DNA from: Typhlomys cinereus
Taxonomy: Eukaryota > Chordata > Mammalia > Rodentia > Platacanthomyidae
Direction of reading: 5' to 3'
DNA length: 64,000 bases
Assembly: GCA_023101885.1 (NCBI GenBank)
Contig: JALPQD010000293.1
Coordinates: 1,283,861-1,347,860, forward strand
Shown piece after piece: positions 59,280 to 64,000 of the stretch; the stretch's first letter is position 1; every line of letters begins with the position of its first letter. The translations under genes and the position numbers were made by a program. A model generated the notes under the pieces. The model was not told the DNA's origin. It did not search any database and saw only the letters and a program-made list of their open reading frames with translations.

Positions 59280-59680
59280 GATTCTCCAGTTCCTAGAGGT
59301 TTATTTATGGATGTGTGATACTACTGGAATTCAGGAGCAGAGTGTCTACCAAAGACTATGTAAGAGAACCTGTCCTTAATGTTGTACTACTTGGAGGCAG
59401 TGACAGCCTTAAGGGAAGTCACGGGGGAGGGGGCAGACAAAAGGGGACACTATGGCCTCATCTCTCTCTTAGATGTCCTGTTCCTGACCATAAACTGAGA
59501 AGTGCTAATCTGCCATGAGTTCCTGCTTTGAATGCAGTTTGACTAACAAGTCCCAAAACTGGGGCTAATTGACCATGGACTGGAATGTCCATAATCGTGA
59601 TCTGGAATAAAACTATTTTTCCTCTGTAAGTTAATTATCTTGGATATTTTGCTGTAATGACAGAAAGATGACAAATGCAA
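59280..59680 (+). repeat. Rodent interspersed repeat, class uncertain
   Basis: The 3' part (GAATAAAACTATTTTTCCTC, AAGTTAATTATCTTGGATATTTTGCTGTAATGACAGAAAGATGAC) resembles a common mouse repeat end (AAATAAACCTTT..AAGTTGATTATCTCAGGTATTTTGTCATAG..ACAGAAA). It may be another hAT-type element. The left boundary is approximate. Confidence 0.5.
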
Positions 59681-59689
59681 GTTTAAAAA

Positions 59690-60295
59690 AAAAACTCCCT
59701 TTATCCTTAAAAATTATTTTTTAAATTCTTGCATAGCATAGATACCTCGCCCTGTGTACTAAATTTTTGATAATGCTACTACTTTCCTTGTTTCTGCTTT
59801 AATTCTATTTATTCTGGCTAGTGTGAATATAGATGTCCATGCTTGTTTCAGACATTGAAACCATCGAGGCCCGATGTGACAATAACATCTCACCTTCTCT
59901 TTTTAAAGTCATATGATAATTCTTCCGGCAGGCGGATAATCTACATATGGGTTACGAACTCTAAAAGTTCTACCACGCCATGATCAGATGTGGCTCAGCA
60001 CCAGCACCTCTGCCATGATCAAACAGCACCCACAAGTTGCACCTTCTGTGCACCAGATAAGGGTCTTGTAAGTACCGTGTTTCTTAGGCTTCAAAACAAT
60101 ATCATTAGTTGAACATTCTTCTCGTATATAGATGAATAAGCAGAAGGCTTTCAAGACGTACCCAGCCATGCATCTCCCAAGTACACAACCAAGACCAGAA
60201 TGTACATTTCTCTGCTTCTTTGACTCCACAGGTGTGTGTTTTCCCTGCCCACTATCATGCCACTTGAATATTTCTGCTAACTACTGCTGAGGACA
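59690..60295. other. Unique sequence, no gene recognised
   Basis: Nothing recognised. The 81-codon minus frame (59984-60229) has no family resemblance. Confidence 0.4.
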
Positions 60296-60299
60296 TTAA

Positions 60300-61130
60300 A
60301 CTTCTTGTAGCACACTGCGTGATGTAGGTTAGGTTAATAGCAAGCATGCCATGCATGCATCAACATATCAATGTGCAGCCAGTGTCTCTATGAGTAAAAC
60401 GTCTCCTTGATTTTCATTTAACCTCAAAAGAATCTGATTACCAAACAACCACCAGAGAATCATTGAGAATTATGTTCTGTAATTATGGTTCCTGTTAATG
60501 CCATCAGTGTGCAGCCTTTCACATTTAGTCCTATTAATTAATCCTCATAAGCAGAGAAATTCACAATCAACACAATGAAGATTCCATGGTAAATTACAAT
60601 GATCCTCAGATCCCTGAGTTTTCATGATACTATCGGTTTCTTTGGTCAGATGCACTTAGGGCGAGAGCTGGAAGAGGCTAGGGTAAGTGATAGCTCCTCA
60701 CTCCAATCACCTAACTTCCTAATGTGCCTAATCAGAGAAAGGATTACAATTAAAGTTCCAACTGCCACAACAACTAGAAATTCCTGTAGGGCAATAAAAG
60801 CAATTAGTTGTTTTGAGTCAGGAAACCCCCAAATCAGTTTCACAACTTTTCAATTCTCCGAGCAATATATTCTTTCAGATAACTATAGTAACGGAGTGCC
60901 TGGTTTCAGCTTTGAAGAAGTTGAAGGTGACATGGAGTCTAATGTCGAAAACCCAGCTGAGAGGATGATTGAGAGCTCCATGGGACAAGCAGGGAAGTTA
61001 ACAGACATTGGACAGCGATCCTGGGAATCTCATGCTTTTCAAGGTCTCCAAATCTTGCATTTTCTTCTTTATATTTTATTATGTTTTTACAAATCTCCTC
61101 TATAAAAAGAAAAGTCTGTACCATAATTCT
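60300..61130. other. Repeat-free block, possible conserved non-coding element
   Basis: About 800 bases without repeats. TAATTA/ATTAAT sites are frequent (CTATTAATTAATCC at 60531-60544, CTGTAATTATGG near 60478, ACAATTAAAG near 60747). A 168-codon open frame (60599-61105) is the longest outside the L1 and has no family resemblance. Inference from texture only. Confidence 0.3.
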
Positions 61131-61167
61131 ACAATTCTAAATATCTCCATTAATATGCATCTTATTT

Positions 61168-61209
61168 TTTTATTTTTATTCAATTGTGCGTGTGTGCATG
61201 TGTGCACGT

Positions 61210-61248
<39 letters not shown>

Positions 61249-61455
61249 ACCACGGACGAATTCGGGAACCACCATGGACGCCTCCTCCCCTTGTTTAACT
61301 CTGCTCCATGATTCACAGGTTCCGCCCTACCAGGACCAGAAACGCAGGCCGCACCCCGCTTCTGCCCGGCGTCTATATGTGGGGTCTAGGATCCGAATTC
61401 TAGACCTTCCGCCTGCAAGGCAAAGGCTTAACCCCTGGGCCACCTCTCCAGCCCC
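61168..61455 (-). mobile_element. tRNA-derived SINE with internal CA microsatellite (copy 5)
   Basis: On the minus strand the head is GGGGCTGGAGAGGTGGCCCA, with B-box-like GAATTCGGATCC. The body ends GAATTCGTCCGTGGTTCTAC, then (CA)n (plus-strand GT at about 61186-61245) and a short A/T tail. A perfect 16-bp TSD, AATATGCATCTTATTT, flanks it (61152-61167 and 61456-61471). With copy 2 it is one of the youngest-looking members. Confidence 0.94.
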
Positions 61456-61474
61456 AATATGCATCTTATTTCTA

Positions 61475-62025
61475 AAATGGCAATAATTGTTTATTTTATT
61501 CGAGTCAATCACTACTATAGCTACACAAAGATACAAGAGGTCTCAGAAGTAGCATGTTCCAAGATGTGCCCTTGCAGACTTTCTGCATGCCCCTGAGTCC
61601 ACTCCAGGATCTAGAAGTCAATGGATGCTGTTCTTTCTGTTACAGAGGAAAAGGATCACAGAGTGTTCCCTTTTGCTCTTGGCATGCCACACCCCCTCTG
61701 ATTCTACTCCTGTCCTGGATGTTCCCCAACAATTAGTGTATCACCCTTGGCAACTGCCTAGCCTCAGTAACAATGTGGAGGGAGAAAGTGAAGCTTCAAA
61801 TAAATTAATAGAATGTCCATTGAAATGTTGCAGCAATAAATAGAGCAGAAGACGCGTTCCTCTTCAAAGAATTTGAATTAAGGACAAACATGATAATTTT
61901 GGGTAGTGCTCACAAATTGGTTCCTTTGATAAATAATTGTTAGTGAAGAAAAAACTCTCAGTTATAATTTGAAAGTATTAGTTTACAGAATTATAATATT
62001 TGCAATCTGGAAATGATCTTAAAAT
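61475..62025. other. Unique sequence, no gene recognised
   Basis: Nothing recognised. Confidence 0.4.
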
Positions 62026-62029
62026 TCAC

Positions 62030-62132
62030 TGAAGTCATCTTTTCACTTCATTATGAAGAAGCTGAGATTCAATAAGAGTAAATAACTTGTTGGAGGTCAC
62101 TGAAGAAACTGATAGTTGAAACGAGCTGGAAA
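62030..62132 (-). repeat. MIR-like SINE fragment
   Basis: Plus-strand CACTTCATTATGAAGAAGCTGAGATTCAATAAGAGTAAATAACTTGTTGGAGGTCACTGAAG fits the reverse complement of the MIR 3' region (CATTTTACAGATGAGGAAACTGAGGC..AAGTAACTTGCCCAAGGTCACAC..). Confidence 0.6.
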
Positions 62133-62257
62133 TGGAGATAACTTAGCCACTCCACTTGCTGCCAAGCCCTGATTACATGTACTGTAGCTGAAAGTTCACA
62201 GCAGAAATCATTATAGGTATGCTTTTATATTTATGTCTTTAAGTAAAGGACTGTGCT

Positions 62258-62440
62258 ATATCTGGGTTGGAAAGATGGCTTAGCAGTTAAAGAGCTCGCC
62301 ATTCAAACACGAGGACCTGATTTGATATCAAGCACCCACATAAAAACTAGTTGTGATGCTGACCTACATACACATATACAAAATGTGTGTACATACAAAC
62401 ATGTTCATGTACACATTCACAGAATGACAGAAAAAATTAA
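62258..62440 (+). mobile_element. B2-like SINE
   Basis: Head TATCTGGGTTGGAAAGATGG (A box TGGCTTAGCAGTT), GAGGACCTGATTTGATATCAAGCACCCACATAAAAA, then an ACACACATATAC-type tail and AGAATGACAGAAAAAATTAAAAATG. These match the mouse B2 layout (GGAAAGATGGCTCAGCGGTTAAGAGC.., GAGGACC.GGGTTCGATTCCCAGCACCCACATGG). Confidence 0.82.
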
Positions 62441-62444
62441 AAAT

Positions 62445-64000
62445 GAAGTTCTGTGTCCCACAGTAATTCTCAGCATGGATTCACTGTGCTGTCCAAACCA
62501 AGAATTAAGATGTATATGGATACTGGGCATGATACATAAAAAAAAAATCAAGGAACTGGACTGTACCTCTCTACCATTCCACAGTTCTTGAGCTTCACAG
62601 AGTGAAATAATAGAATAATAGTGGTGATGGCGAGGAATACAGAAGCCCATGCTGAATCAAGAGTTTGTGACAGAATGTTATGGACTCTCCTCTGATCCTA
62701 CTTTCACCGCTTGTTATTTGATTTAGAGCATTCTTGAATTCTCACTTCTTTCATTTTTGGTGGGGGAGGTTTATGTAGTGGGGATTTTTAAAAAATCCTT
62801 TAAGAAGGTGGTTTTGTGGATATAGGTCCATTTCAGAATGCTTGACTATCACATTAGCATGTGTAAGGATAAATCTGTTTCACCAAAAAAAAAAAAAAAA
62901 AGGGAAAAAAAACAAATGTCACACAAAACATTACTAGATTGTTCTTAGCTCTAGTCCACACTTTAGTGAGCAGCAGAGAAGAGCAGGAGGGCTCAGTCAT
63001 GCTTGAGTCTCTGACTTTGATTAAATGTCCCCTAAGCTAAGCTCTAACAACAAAGGTCCTCTGTGCACAATTCCTTTATTTGTGGCATATGTTTACTTTG
63101 AGAGGTAATTGTATTTATCATTCCAACAGATGGGTTTTGAAGAATATATATATTACCTCATGCCTAAATCTGGCTGATTAATATAAACATAATTCACATT
63201 ATTATTTTATAATGAGAACAATTAATATCCATTTTCAAGATTTTAATACAGTGTTCTGCACTACAGTTACATCTCATAGAACTTGGTCCTCCTATCCAAT
63301 TGAAATGTTGCTCTCTTTGATCAACATCCCCACCCAGTTTTATGCTTCAATCACTTCAATCCCCCAATCGTCCAGCCATCACCGTACTACTCTCAAGCAA
63401 GGTATTAGGATTCCACTTGTAAGTGGAATTTGTCTTGCAGTACTGTTTAATATAGTATCCTCAGATTCACCAGAGTCAAAAATGGCAGCATGTCTCCATT
63501 TTATGGTTAGTAATAATCAATTATTTACAAGCATCACATTTTTCTTATATACTCATGCATTGATAGACACTTACAATGATCCCATAGCAACTTTTGAAAA
63601 AAAAAGAGACTTTCTAAATACAAGGAAGAGCAAGAAGTGGTGGTGGAGATAAGCTAACAAGTAGAGCACATGGTCAGCCTGAATATCCCCCTGGGACCAG
63701 GATCACAGGTGCCAAGCCAGTCTTCTAACATTTACCTGGAAATCACATGCAGGATTTGACATTAAGGTCCCTTGTGCTTTTCAAATATATTTATGGATTT
63801 ATTCTCCCAGCTTTTAGTAAATGAGAGGTTATTCTATGAATAATTAGTCTATTAAACATCACTATATGCTTGTGATATAAATAAGACCACTACAACAAAG
63901 AATACTGCTTAAAGAAAGGAAAGTAATTCTCAATAGAAACCAAGAAAAATGATATTCCAAGCGATGTGGGCAGAACCTAGATGTTTCTGGAAGATTCAGC
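62445..64000. other. Unique AT-rich sequence, no gene recognised
   Basis: An A-run lies at about 62885-62901. A 146-codon frame (63212-63652) spans partly low-complexity Lys-rich sequence and has no family resemblance. Confidence 0.4.

Noticed and set aside
60599..61105. 168-codon plus-strand ORF
   Set aside because: Longest non-L1 frame, but no family resemblance and no coding bias visible. Kept only as part of a possible conserved block.
1..64000. An undescribed multi-gene system (defence, biosynthetic or similar)
   Set aside because: The window is repeat-rich mammalian non-coding DNA. Apart from the dead L1 ORF2 there is no supported protein-coding gene to build such a system from.

Overview
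This is non-coding mammalian genomic DNA, almost certainly from a rodent. It contains no convincing host protein-coding gene, rRNA or true tRNA gene. The rodent assignment rests on the interspersed repeats: B1 (7SL-derived), ID-like, and B2/B3-like tRNA-derived SINEs, plus a URR1-like hAT element. B2/B3-type SINEs point to the mouse-related clade (muroids, jerboas and allies). An abundant tRNA-headed SINE with a built-in CA microsatellite, which I do not recognise as a mouse or rat family, suggests a lineage outside mouse and rat. I cannot name the species. Repeat family names here come from recalled similarity to mouse repeats; no library search was possible.

Layout. 1-10 kb: mostly unique AT-rich sequence with an ID-like SINE, a CA-rich SINE with target-site duplication (TSD), a B1-ID dimer, a URR1-like hAT copy and two small tandem repeats. 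9.8-10.1 kb: a roughly 200-bp L1 3'UTR stub with TSD. 10.3-15.4 kb: repeat-poor stretches that could hold conserved non-coding elements, and a second hAT copy. 17.5-24.4 kb: a B3 SINE, purine and tetranucleotide microsatellites, and a younger CA-rich SINE nested in an older rodent repeat. 25.2-28.3 kb: the largest feature, a 5'-truncated L1 of about 3 kb with a broken ORF2, a 3'UTR with a G-rich polypurine tract, an A-rich tail and a clear 16-bp TSD. 28.3-43 kb: unique sequence with MIR, B2/B3, L2-like and old L1 fragments, two adjacent perfect palindromes, and a 65-bp exact duplication inserted into a SINE. 43.4-50.5 kb: a repeat-dense block with old repeats in both orientations, two hAT copies head to head, a third hAT copy, CA-rich SINE and B1 copies. 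50.6-64 kb: microsatellites, several SINEs, a URR1-like element, a 145-base uninterrupted purine run, and two more repeat-poor candidate regulatory stretches (about 52.9-53.4 and 60.3-61.0 kb).

The window looks like a gene desert or a large intron. I found no new multi-gene system. The most informative observations are the dated and nested transposon insertions, a dense hAT-like family (five copies) that includes a large inverted pair, a CA-microsatellite-bearing SINE family, and one templated 65-bp duplication. Most open reading frames in the window are chance or repeat-derived.
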